The notes under the pieces were generated by a model. It saw only the letters and a list, made by a program, of their open reading frames with translations, did not search any database and was not told the DNA's origin. Both the position numbers and the translations under genes were made by a program. Source: Amycolatopsis nalaikhensis (GTDB taxonomy: Bacteria > Actinomycetota > Actinomycetes > Mycobacteriales > Pseudonocardiaceae). Taken from it: a stretch of DNA of 64,000 bases. The stretch spans positions 8,439,501 to 8,503,500 of the forward strand of contig NZ_CP127173.1 in assembly GCF_030264295.1 (NCBI RefSeq), written 5' to 3'. Positions 35,053 to 42,681 of the stretch are shown here, one piece after another. Each line of letters begins with the position of its first letter. Positions within the stretch are counted from its first letter, which is position 1.

Positions 35053-36341
35053 TTGTTGCCCGCCGCGGCCTGGTTGACGGCGGCCACGATGCCCTCGGGG
35101 GTGCCCTGGCCGGCGAACATGTTGGCCACGGCGTCGTTCAGAGCCGCGCCGACCGCGGTCGGGAACGCCTTGTCGAAGTACATCTGCAGGTAGGGCGCCT
35201 TGGTCCCGTAGTCGAAGACCTCCTTGAGCGTGTCGGTCTTCAGCGACTTCGCCGCGGCCGCGTTGACCGGCAGGCCGGTTCCCTGCGCCGCGAGCTGGGT
35301 CTGCACCGGCTCGGAGTTCAGGTACTGCAGGAAGTCCGCGCACGCCTTCGAGGCGCGGCTGGTGCAGGCGAAACCGTCGCCGCCGCCGAGCACGGCCGCC
35401 GGGTCGCCCTGACCGCCGGCGACCGACGGGAACGCGAACCAGCCGATCTTCGAGTCGAGGTCCTTGTCCTCGGTCAGCGAGGACATCGTGCCGGGCTCCC
35501 AGTCGCCCTGCAGCTCCATCGCCGCCTTGCCGTTGGCGACCAGGCCGGCGGAGCTGCCGGCGCCCTGCTGCGCGGGGGTGCCCGCGTAGCCGGTCTGGAA
35601 CGGCTCGGTGGCCAGGAAGCTCTTGAGGTCCTGCCCGGCCTTCGTCCAGCACGGGTCCTCGAGCTTGACCGCCTTCACCGACTGCTTGAGCACGTCGGCG
35701 GAGCACTCGCGGACGGCGAAGTAGTTGTAGTAGAAGGCGTCCGGCCAGCGGTCCTTGCCGCCGACGGCGATCGGGGCGATGCCCTTGGCCTTCAGCTGCG
35801 AGACGGCGGCGTTGAGCTCGTCCATCGTCTTGGGCGGCGCGGTGATCCCGGCCTGCTGGAACAGGTCCTTCCGGTACCAGAAGCCGACGAAGTGCTGCGC
35901 GAACGGCACGCCGTACTGCTTGCCGTCGACCTGCCAGCTCTCGGCGAACTTGCCGGCCTGGCCGATCCACGACTTGGTCGCGTCGGTGATGTCGGCGAGC
36001 TTGCCCGAGGTGACCTGCGAGGCGAGCTCGCCGGCCCCCCAGGACTGGTAGACGTCCGGCGGCTCCGCACCCTGCAGGGCGAGGGGCACCTTGGTGGGGA
36101 AGTCCTCGTTCTGCAGCGGCTGCGCCTTGATCGTGACATCGGGGTGTGCCTGGTGGTAGTCGGTGACCACCTTCTCCCAGATCGACTTGATCGGGTCGGT
36201 GGTTCCGTTGTGCCACCAGGTGAGGGTGACCGGCCCGCTCGGCTGGGCGGGTGCTTCGCTCCCCCCGCTGCACGCGGACAGCGCGAGCGGGACTACGGCC
36301 GCCAGGGCGGCGAAAACGGGGATCCGGCGTTTGACAGACAT
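35049..36341 (-). CDS. Extracellular sugar-binding lipoprotein (ABC, CUT1)
   Basis: 430-residue solute-binding protein. The lipobox LSAC with Cys24 ends a signal sequence, so the mature protein is lipid-anchored outside the membrane. The fold is the type I sugar-binding family (LTWWHNGTTDPIKSIWEKV near the start; GKAAMELQGDWEPG and GFACTSRASKACADFL later). It is the first gene of the importer operon, divergent from a LacI gene. The likely ligand is a xylo-oligosaccharide or aldouronic acid, judged from neighbouring GH10, GH115 and GH3 genes. Confidence 0.9.
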   Translation of the reverse strand: MSVKRRIPVFAALAAVVPLALSACSGGSEAPAQPSGPVTLTWWHNGTTDPIKSIWEKVVTDYHQAHPDVTIKAQPLQNEDFPTKVPLALQGAEPPDVYQSWGAGELASQVTSGKLADITDATKSWIGQAGKFAESWQVDGKQYGVPFAQHFVGFWYRKDLFQQAGITAPPKTMDELNAAVSQLKAKGIAPIAVGGKDRWPDAFYYNYFAVRECSADVLKQSVKAVKLEDPCWTKAGQDLKSFLATEPFQTGYAGTPAQQGAGSSAGLVANGKAAMELQGDWEPGTMSSLTEDKDLDSKIGWFAFPSVAGGQGDPAAVLGGGDGFACTSRASKACADFLQYLNSEPVQTQLAAQGTGLPVNAAAAKSLKTDTLKEVFDYGTKAPYLQMYFDKAFPTAVGAALNDAVANMFAGQGTPEGIVAAVNQAAAGNK

Positions 36342-36440
36342 CGTGGGTCCACTCCTGACGACTTCGGCCGAGTTGGACGGGGCGTGACAGCGCCCGGGTT
36401 GGCGAAGAGTTTGCTCCCGGGCAAAACGGATGTCAATCGT

Positions 36441-36460
36441 TGTCGATAACGTTTTCCATC
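36441..36460. promoter_or_regulatory. LacI-type operator in the importer/lacI divergent region
   Basis: Imperfect palindrome centred on AACGTT (36448-36453), in the context GATAACGTTTTC. It lies about 20 bp before the LacI gene start and upstream of the divergent binding-protein gene. The central CG with flanking A/T is typical of LacI-family sites. Confidence 0.55.
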
Positions 36461-36474
36461 GCTAGTCTGAGCCG

Positions 36475-37485
36475 ATGCAGCCCAGTTCGAGGGTGACCAT
36501 CCGTGACGTCGCCGCCCGTGCCGGCGTCTCGGTGGCCACGGTTTCAAAAGTGATCAACGAGCGCTACGGCGTCTCCGCCGCGACGCTCGCGAAGGTCCGC
36601 GCCGTCATCGAAGAGCTCGGCTACGAGGCCAGCCTCGTGGCGCAGAGCCTGAGAAACCACCGGACCAACGTCATCGGGATCCTGGTCGCCGACCTCGAAC
36701 CGTTCTCGACCGAGCTGCTCAAGGGAGCCGCGGACGCCATCCGCGGCAGCGGGTTCGAACTCGTCGTCTACTCCGCGGGCGGGCGCACCGGCGACCCGGC
36801 GGGCTGGGAGAAGCGCTACCTGTCCCGGCTCTCGGGCACCCTCGTCGACGGCGCCGTGCTCGTCACGCCCGCCGTCTCGCTGGAAGCGGTCCCGGGCACG
36901 CCCGTCGTCGCCGTCGACCCGCACACCGGGCCGTCGCACCTGCCGACCATCGACTCCGACAACCTCCGCGGCGCGCAGCTGGCCACCGAGCACCTCCTGG
37001 AGCTGGGGCACCGGCGGATCGCGTTCCTCGCCGGGCGCCCCGACCTCGAGTCGGCGACCCTGCGAAAGGCGGGTTACCTGCGCGCCCTCGAAGCGGCGGG
37101 GGTGCCCGCCGACGAAACCCTGATCCGGGACGGCGCCTACGACCCCGAGGTCTCCGCGGCCTCGGCGCACGCCCTGCTGACCGGCCCGGACCGGCCCACG
37201 GCGATCTTCGCCGCGAACGACATCTCGGCCATCGCGACGGTCGACGCGGCCAGGGAGCTGGGGCTCTCGGTCCCCGACGACCTTTCCGTGGTGGGCTTCG
37301 ACAACGTGCCCGAATCCGCGCTCTGCAGCCCGCCACTGACCACAGTGGACCAGCCGATCCGGGAGATGGGCCACCGGGCGATCAGCATGCTCATCGCGCT
37401 GATCAACGGCGACGACGTCGAGCGCACCCACGTCACCCTCGACACCGGCCTCGTGGTGCGGCACTCGACCCGGGCCCTCTCCTGA
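36475..37485 (+). CDS. LacI family regulator of the sugar importer
   Basis: 336 residues: helix-turn-helix at about 7-30 (TIRDVAARAGVSVATVSKVI), and a ligand-binding domain at about 60-330 (IGILVADLEPFSTELLKGA, GHRRIAFLAGRP, PTAIFAANDISAI, DLSVVGFDNVPES). It is divergent from the importer operon and directly upstream of the GH3 gene, so it probably controls both in the way BxlR does in streptomycetes. Its sequence differs from the LacI protein at 28980-30041, so the two likely see different ligands. Confidence 0.88.
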   Translation: MQPSSRVTIRDVAARAGVSVATVSKVINERYGVSAATLAKVRAVIEELGYEASLVAQSLRNHRTNVIGILVADLEPFSTELLKGAADAIRGSGFELVVYSAGGRTGDPAGWEKRYLSRLSGTLVDGAVLVTPAVSLEAVPGTPVVAVDPHTGPSHLPTIDSDNLRGAQLATEHLLELGHRRIAFLAGRPDLESATLRKAGYLRALEAAGVPADETLIRDGAYDPEVSAASAHALLTGPDRPTAIFAANDISAIATVDAARELGLSVPDDLSVVGFDNVPESALCSPPLTTVDQPIREMGHRAISMLIALINGDDVERTHVTLDTGLVVRHSTRALS

Positions 37486-37540
37486 ACCAGTGCCACCCGG
37501 AGCCCTTGGCGGCTCCTTTCCCGACGAAGGGCGGAAAGCC

Positions 37541-39838
37541 TTGACCACGCAGCCTGCCACGGCTCCCGAGCCGTGGCGCGACCCCGCGGCCGGCACCGGC
37601 GAACGCGTCCGTGCCCTGATGGCGCGGATGACCCTCCGCGAGAAGCTCGCGCAGCTCTACGGCATCTGGGTCGGCATCGACTCCGGCGGTGAAGTCGCGC
37701 CGCACCAGCACGACTTCGTCGACCCCGAGGTCGACTTCGACGAGCTGGTCCGCCACGGCATCGGGCAGCTGACCCGCGTCTTCGGCACCCGGCCGGTCGA
37801 CCCGGTCGTCGGCGCGCACAGCCTGGCCCGCACCCAGCGCCAGATCGTCACCAGCAGCCGGTTCGGCATCCCGGCCGTGGTGCACGAGGAATGCCTGACC
37901 GGGCTGGCCGCGTGGCAGGCGACGATCTACCCGGCACCGCTGTCCTGGGGCGCGACGTTCGACCCGGACCTGGTGCGCCGGATGGCGGCGAAGATCGGCG
38001 AGACCATGCGGGGACTCGGCGTGCACCAAGGTCTGGCGCCGGTCCTCGACGTCGCCCGCGACCTGCGCTGGGGCCGCGTCGAGGAGACGATCGGCGAAGA
38101 CCCGTACCTGGTCGGGACGATCGGCAGCGCGTACGTCGCCGGGCTCGAGTCGGCGGGGATCATCGCGACGCTCAAGCACTTCGTCGGCTACTCCGCCTCG
38201 CGCGCGGGGCGCAATCTGGCGCCGGTTTCGGCCGGGCCGCGCGAGATCGCCGACGTCCTGCTGCCGCCGTTCGAGCTGGCGCTGCGCGTGGGCGCCCGGT
38301 CGGTGATGAACGCCTACACCGACACGGACGGCCTCCCGTCCGCCGCCGACGCGTCCCTGCTGACCGGGCTGCTGCGCGACACCTACGGCTTCGGCGGCAC
38401 CGTCGTCGCCGACTACTTCTCCATCGCGTTCCTGCACCGCCTGCACGGGGTCGCGGCCGGGCCCGGCGACGCCGCCGGGCAGGCGCTGACCGCGGGCATC
38501 GACGTGGAACTGCCCACCATGGACTGCTACGGCGAGCCCTTGCTCGCCGCGGTGGAAGGGGGTGCGGTCGACGCCGCCGCCGTCGACCGCGCCCTCGAAC
38601 GGGTGCTGCGGCAGAAGTGCGAGCTGGGCCTGCTCGACGCGGACTGGGCGCCGGAGGTGCCCGAGGAGGTCGACCTCGACGACGCCGAATCGCGCGCGAT
38701 CGCCCGGGAGGTGGCCGAGAAGTCGATCGTGCTGCTGCACAACGACGGGACGTTGCCGCTCTCCCCCGGCGCCCGCGTCGCCGTGGTCGGGCCGCGCGCG
38801 GACGAGGCGGGCGCGATGCTCGGCTGCTACTCGTTCCCGCTGCACGTCGGCGTGCACCACCCGGACGTCCCGTTCGGGGTCTCGGTGCCGACGGTGGTGG
38901 AGGCGATGAGGTCTTCGTTCGACGTCACCTACGCGCTGGGCTGCCCGGTCACCGGGGGCGACGACGACGGGATCGCGCAGGCCGTGGCCGCGTGCGAAGA
39001 CGCGTCCGTGTGCGTGGCGGTGCTCGGTGACCACGCGGGACTGTTCGGCGGCGGGACGTCCGGCGAAGGCTGCGACGCGCCGGACCTGCGGCTGCCGGGC
39101 CGTCAGGAGGAACTGCTCGAAGCCCTGCTCGCGACCGGGAAGCCGGTCGTGGTCATCCTCCTGTCCGGACGGCCGTACGAGCTGTCCCGTCAGATTTCCC
39201 GGCTGGCCGCGGTGGTCTGCGGCTTCTACCCGGGCGAAGAGGGCGCGGCCGCGCTGGCCGGAGTCCTCAGTGGACGGATCAACCCGTCGGGCAGGCTGCC
39301 GGTGAGCTTCCCGGCGGCCGGGGCGAGCCAGCCGTCGACCTACCTCGCGGCGCCGCTGGGCCGCCGCAGCGAGGTGAGCACGGTGGACCCGTCGGCGCTG
39401 TTCCCGTTCGGGCACGGGCTGTCCTACGCGCCGGCGACCTGGCTGGACGTCAGCGCGACCGGGTCGCTTTGGCCGACCGACGGCGTCTGCCGGGTCCGCG
39501 TCACGCTCCGGAACGACCACGCCGTCGCGACCACCGAAGTGGTCCAGGTGTACCTGCACGACCCGGTGGCCGAGGTGGCCCGGCCGGAGCGGCAGCTGAT
39601 CGCGGCGCGCCGGGTGGCGCTGGAGCCGGGCGCGACGGTCGTCGTGGACATCGGCCTGCACGCGGACCTGACGTCCTACACGGGTCGCGCGGGCGAGCGC
39701 ATCGTCGACCCGGGCGACGTCGAACTGCGGGTGGGAACGTCGAGCGAGTCGTTCGCGGCGACGCTGCACTGCACGCTTTCCGGCCCGCGCCGGGCCGTCG
39801 GCTTCGACCGGGTCCTCGCCCCGGAGTTCTCGTCGTGA
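37541..39838 (+). CDS. GH3 family beta-xylosidase/beta-glucosidase
   Basis: 765-residue cytosolic enzyme with no signal peptide. The N-terminal GH3 barrel carries WGRVEETIGEDPYL, the KHF motif (212-214) and nucleophile Asp291 in GTVVADYFSIAF; the second GH3 domain (about 395-600) and a C-terminal fibronectin III-like domain (about 660-765) follow. The sequence most resembles actinobacterial beta-xylosidases. It would split imported xylo-oligosaccharides. The TTG start at 37541 has a GAAGGGCGG-type site upstream; GTG 37490 is in frame but lacks a good ribosome-binding site. Its stop overlaps the esterase start. Confidence 0.88.
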   Translation: MTTQPATAPEPWRDPAAGTGERVRALMARMTLREKLAQLYGIWVGIDSGGEVAPHQHDFVDPEVDFDELVRHGIGQLTRVFGTRPVDPVVGAHSLARTQRQIVTSSRFGIPAVVHEECLTGLAAWQATIYPAPLSWGATFDPDLVRRMAAKIGETMRGLGVHQGLAPVLDVARDLRWGRVEETIGEDPYLVGTIGSAYVAGLESAGIIATLKHFVGYSASRAGRNLAPVSAGPREIADVLLPPFELALRVGARSVMNAYTDTDGLPSAADASLLTGLLRDTYGFGGTVVADYFSIAFLHRLHGVAAGPGDAAGQALTAGIDVELPTMDCYGEPLLAAVEGGAVDAAAVDRALERVLRQKCELGLLDADWAPEVPEEVDLDDAESRAIAREVAEKSIVLLHNDGTLPLSPGARVAVVGPRADEAGAMLGCYSFPLHVGVHHPDVPFGVSVPTVVEAMRSSFDVTYALGCPVTGGDDDGIAQAVAACEDASVCVAVLGDHAGLFGGGTSGEGCDAPDLRLPGRQEELLEALLATGKPVVVILLSGRPYELSRQISRLAAVVCGFYPGEEGAAALAGVLSGRINPSGRLPVSFPAAGASQPSTYLAAPLGRRSEVSTVDPSALFPFGHGLSYAPATWLDVSATGSLWPTDGVCRVRVTLRNDHAVATTEVVQVYLHDPVAEVARPERQLIAARRVALEPGATVVVDIGLHADLTSYTGRAGERIVDPGDVELRVGTSSESFAATLHCTLSGPRRAVGFDRVLAPEFSS

Positions 39839-41058
39839 GACGCACTTCGCTGATCGCCGTGCTGGCGGTGCTGACCGCCTTGTTCGTCGGCGCTTCCGGG
39901 CGGCCGCCGTCGTCGCACTGGGTGGCGACGTGGACGTCGATGCCGCAGCTGACGGAGCCGTCGAACATGCCGCCGGCGCCGTTCACGGGGACCGATCGGG
40001 TGCTGGACAACGCTTCGGTGCGCCAGACGGCGCACGTGTCGGTCGGTGGCCCGCGGATCCGGCTGCGGTTTTCGAACGCCTTCGGTGGCGCGGTGCTGCC
40101 GTTGTCGGCGGTGTCGGTGGCCCGGCCCGCCGGGGGCGCGGCCGGGGTATCGGCGGTGGTCCCGGACAGCGTGGTGCCGGTGACGTTCCACGGCAAGCCG
40201 TCGACGGTGGTGCCGATGGGCGCGCAGGTGGTGTCGGACCCGTTGCCGTTCCCGGTGCGCGCGGGCGAGAACATCGCGGTGACGGCCTACCTCGCGCACG
40301 GGCAGGCGTCGCTGTCGATCACTTCGCACCCGGGTTCGCGGACGACGTCGTACCTGCTGGCGGGCGACCAGGTGTCGGCGCCGGACCTGCCGGGCGCGAC
40401 GCCGGTGGACCACTGGTACTTCCTGAGCGGCATCGAGACGCTGTCCCCGGCATCGGCGGTGGCGGTGATCGGCGACTCGATCTCCGACGGCCGAGGCTCG
40501 ACGACGAACGGCAACGACCGCTGGCCCGACATCCTGGCATCGCGCATCCCGTCGGCGGTGGTCAACCAGGCGGCGGGCGGCAACCGGGTGCTCCAGGACG
40601 GCCTGGGCCCGAACGTGCTGGCCCGCCTGGACCGCGACTTGCTGGCGACGAGCGGAGTGTCGTGGGCGATCGTGTTCGAGGGCGTGAACGACATCGGCAC
40701 GGCCGCACCGGCCGACGCCGACACGGTCGCGGCGCAGCTGATCGACGCGTACGACCAGATCCTGGTCCGAGCACACGCGCAGGAGATCCGCGTGTACGGC
40801 GCGACGATCACCCCGTTCGGCGGAAACACGGGCTACGACACCCCGGAGCGCGAAGCGGCGCGGCAGCGGGTGAACGCGTGGATCCGCGAGCCGGGCCATT
40901 TCGACGCGGTGCTGGACTTCGACCGGGTGGCCCGAGACCCGGCGACCCCGGAGCGCCTCTTGCCTGCTTACGACGTCGGCGACCACCTCCACCTGAATCC
41001 GGCAGGATATCGCGCGCTGGGTTCGAGCGTTCCGGTTCAGCTATTCCGAGCAAGCTGA
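39835..41058 (+). CDS. Secreted SGNH/GDSL hydrolase (probable carbohydrate esterase)
   Basis: 407 residues. A signal peptide covers about residues 1-22 (RRTSLIAVLAVLTALFVGASG). An N-terminal beta-rich domain (about 60-180) precedes the SGNH domain: Ser215 in VIGDSISDG, Gly in QAAGGNRV, Asn in FEGVNDIG and the Asp-His pair in VGDHLHLNPAG. GTG 39835 overlaps the GH3 stop (GTGA). Being coupled to a beta-xylosidase gene in a xylan locus, it may remove acetyl groups from xylan, but the substrate is inferred. Confidence 0.85.
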   Translation: MRRTSLIAVLAVLTALFVGASGRPPSSHWVATWTSMPQLTEPSNMPPAPFTGTDRVLDNASVRQTAHVSVGGPRIRLRFSNAFGGAVLPLSAVSVARPAGGAAGVSAVVPDSVVPVTFHGKPSTVVPMGAQVVSDPLPFPVRAGENIAVTAYLAHGQASLSITSHPGSRTTSYLLAGDQVSAPDLPGATPVDHWYFLSGIETLSPASAVAVIGDSISDGRGSTTNGNDRWPDILASRIPSAVVNQAAGGNRVLQDGLGPNVLARLDRDLLATSGVSWAIVFEGVNDIGTAAPADADTVAAQLIDAYDQILVRAHAQEIRVYGATITPFGGNTGYDTPEREAARQRVNAWIREPGHFDAVLDFDRVARDPATPERLLPAYDVGDHLHLNPAGYRALGSSVPVQLFRAS

Positions 41059-41233
41059 AAGAAATGTCCAGCGGGCGGAAAGTGGACAATTACGGGACTG
41101 TTTTCGGACCGGTCATCACTGATCGCCGAACCCGGCTTGACGGACGGTGATCAGCCCGGCGACGGCAATATCTGTTGGGACACAAGCGAGTCTCGAAGGC
41201 GGGGGCCTGTGCCGCGCGTCACAGCCTTCACCC

Positions 41234-41239
41234 TATAGT
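41234..41239 (+). promoter_or_regulatory. Putative -10 element of the Asp23-family gene
   Basis: TATAGT, 55 bases before the ATG at 41294, in the 235-bp gap 41059-41293. No -35 with normal spacing is visible. CTGATC (41120-41125) and GATCAG (41149-41154) form a loosely spaced inverted repeat in the same gap; nothing else was recognised there. Confidence 0.35.
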
Positions 41240-41293
41240 GGCGCCCGTCTGTTCGTCCCCACAGGAAGTCGTCGCTCCCGGGAAAGGGAAACC

Positions 41294-42013
41294 ATGTCCG
41301 ACGTCATCAACAGCATCTTCGGCCGCCCCAAGAACGAAAACACCGGCTCCGGCGAGTACGCCTACGGCACGGCCGAGCCGGAGGCCGCCGCCGCGCCCGA
41401 GTCCGAAGAGGCGGCCACGGTCGTCGAGGAAACGGAATCCGCACCGGAGACCGAGACGGCCGCGGAAACCGCGGAGGACGCCACCGTTGAGGTGGACGCC
41501 GGGGAGTCCGAAGGGGACGACGCGGACGCGGTCACCGAAGAGGCCGAGACCGACTCGGACGCCGCGGACGATGTCACCGAGACCGAGGACGTCGCCGAGG
41601 CCGAGCCGGTCGCGGAAGCCGAGCCGGTCGCCGAAACCGAGCCCGCCGCCGAGGCCGTCGTCGCGGAGGCCGAAGCCGTGATCGCCGAAGCGGAACCGGT
41701 CGCGGCCCGGCCCGCCGCGGGCACCCGGGGCAGCACGACGGTGGCGGACGGCGTGGTCGCGAAGATCATCACCCGCGTCGCGGCGCGGGCCGAGGGCGTG
41801 CACAGCCTCGACGCGGACGGCATCAAGGTCGAGCTGGCCGACGAGGTCGCGTGGATCACGATCCCGCTGGTCCTCGAGTTCGGCCACGCGATCAAGGTGG
41901 TGGGCGAGCGGATCCGGGTGACCGTGATCGACGCGGTCGAGCAGTACCTGGGCCTCGACGTGGAGGTGGTGGACCTGCACATCACCGACATCCACTTCCC
42001 GGAAGGGGACTGA
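41294..42013 (+). CDS. Asp23/Gls24 family envelope stress protein with long acidic N-terminus
   Basis: 239 residues. Residues about 30-140 are a low-complexity stretch of Glu, Ala, Asp, Val and Thr (repeats like VAEAEPVAETEP), strongly acidic and probably disordered. The Asp23 domain is C-terminal (about 148-239: GSTTVADGVVAKIITRVA, ADEVAWITIPLVLEFGHAIK, VEVVDLHITDIHFP). ATG 41294 follows GGGAAAGGGAAACC. Asp23 proteins polymerise on the inner face of the membrane and respond to envelope stress. The acidic arm is far longer than in classical members. The gene appears monocistronic. Confidence 0.85.
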   Translation: MSDVINSIFGRPKNENTGSGEYAYGTAEPEAAAAPESEEAATVVEETESAPETETAAETAEDATVEVDAGESEGDDADAVTEEAETDSDAADDVTETEDVAEAEPVAEAEPVAETEPAAEAVVAEAEAVIAEAEPVAARPAAGTRGSTTVADGVVAKIITRVAARAEGVHSLDADGIKVELADEVAWITIPLVLEFGHAIKVVGERIRVTVIDAVEQYLGLDVEVVDLHITDIHFPEGD

Positions 42014-42019
42014 CGCGCG

Positions 42020-42046
42020 GCCCGGTCCCGGTTGCCGGGGCCGGGC
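42020..42046. terminator. Bidirectional hairpin between convergent genes
   Basis: GCCCGGTCCCGG-ttg-CCGGGGCCGGGC, a 12-bp stem with one T:G wobble, seven bases after the Asp23 stop and 21 bases from the convergent DHFR-family stop. It lacks a T tract, as is common in actinobacteria. Confidence 0.55.
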
Positions 42047-42067
42047 ACCGTCCGGTGAGGACAGTCG

Positions 42068-42616
42068 TCACCGCACCCGGTACCGCAGGTGCAGCACGTC
42101 GCGGTCCTCGAGCCGCCGGACGAGTTCGAGCTCGGCCTTGGCGCCGTCGAAGAGCCGACGCCCCGCGCCGAGGAGCACGGGGACGAGGTGCACCTCGATT
42201 TCGTCGAGCTGCCGGGCATCGAGGAGGGCGCGCGCGGCACTCGCCCCGTGCACCATGACATCCCGCTCCCTGGCGGCAGCCCGCGCTTCCTCCGCGGCGG
42301 CGGTGACGTCGGTGAAGAACCGCGCGCTCCCGGGCGGGGTATCGGCGGGATCGACGTGGCGGGTGAGCACGTGGATCGGGACCCCGTCGTGGTGGTCCCC
42401 GCCCCACCGCCCGGCGAGTTCGAAGGTCCGGCGGCCCGAGATGAGGGCCCCGGTGGCCAGCGCTTCCCGGAAGACCTGCCCGCTGGGGCCGTCCCCGTGC
42501 CGGTCGTCCAGCCAGTTGAAGAGCCGCCCACCACCCTCCCCCAGCTCCTGCCCCGGCCGATCATCCGGGCTGGCGATGAAGCCGTCGAGGGACATGGTCA
42601 TGTAGAGGCGGATCAT
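42068..42616 (-). CDS. Dihydrofolate reductase / RibD C-terminal family protein
   Basis: 182-residue NADPH-binding reductase-fold protein: MTMSLDGFIASPDD at the N-terminus, GALISGRRTFELAGRWGG in the middle and VMVHGASAARALLDARQLDEIEVHLVPVLLGAGRRLFD near the end. This family of stand-alone RibD_C proteins is widespread in actinobacteria and most are not the essential folate enzyme. It is convergent with the Asp23 gene and starts 65 bases after the end of the defence-like operon on the same strand, so read-through from that operon is possible. Confidence 0.8.
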   Translation of the reverse strand: MIRLYMTMSLDGFIASPDDRPGQELGEGGGRLFNWLDDRHGDGPSGQVFREALATGALISGRRTFELAGRWGGDHHDGVPIHVLTRHVDPADTPPGSARFFTDVTAAAEEARAAARERDVMVHGASAARALLDARQLDEIEVHLVPVLLGAGRRLFDGAKAELELVRRLEDRDVLHLRYRVR

Positions 42617-42681
42617 GGGGGCTCCTCAGGTCGGGTTCGCTTCACCCACGCGTCGAACGAACCCCGCCGGAATCGACAGCC

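Noticed and set aside
37433..39769. 778-codon minus-strand frame opposite the GH3 gene
   Set aside because: Antisense shadow of a well-supported glycosidase; no recognisable domain and biased Arg/Gly/His composition.
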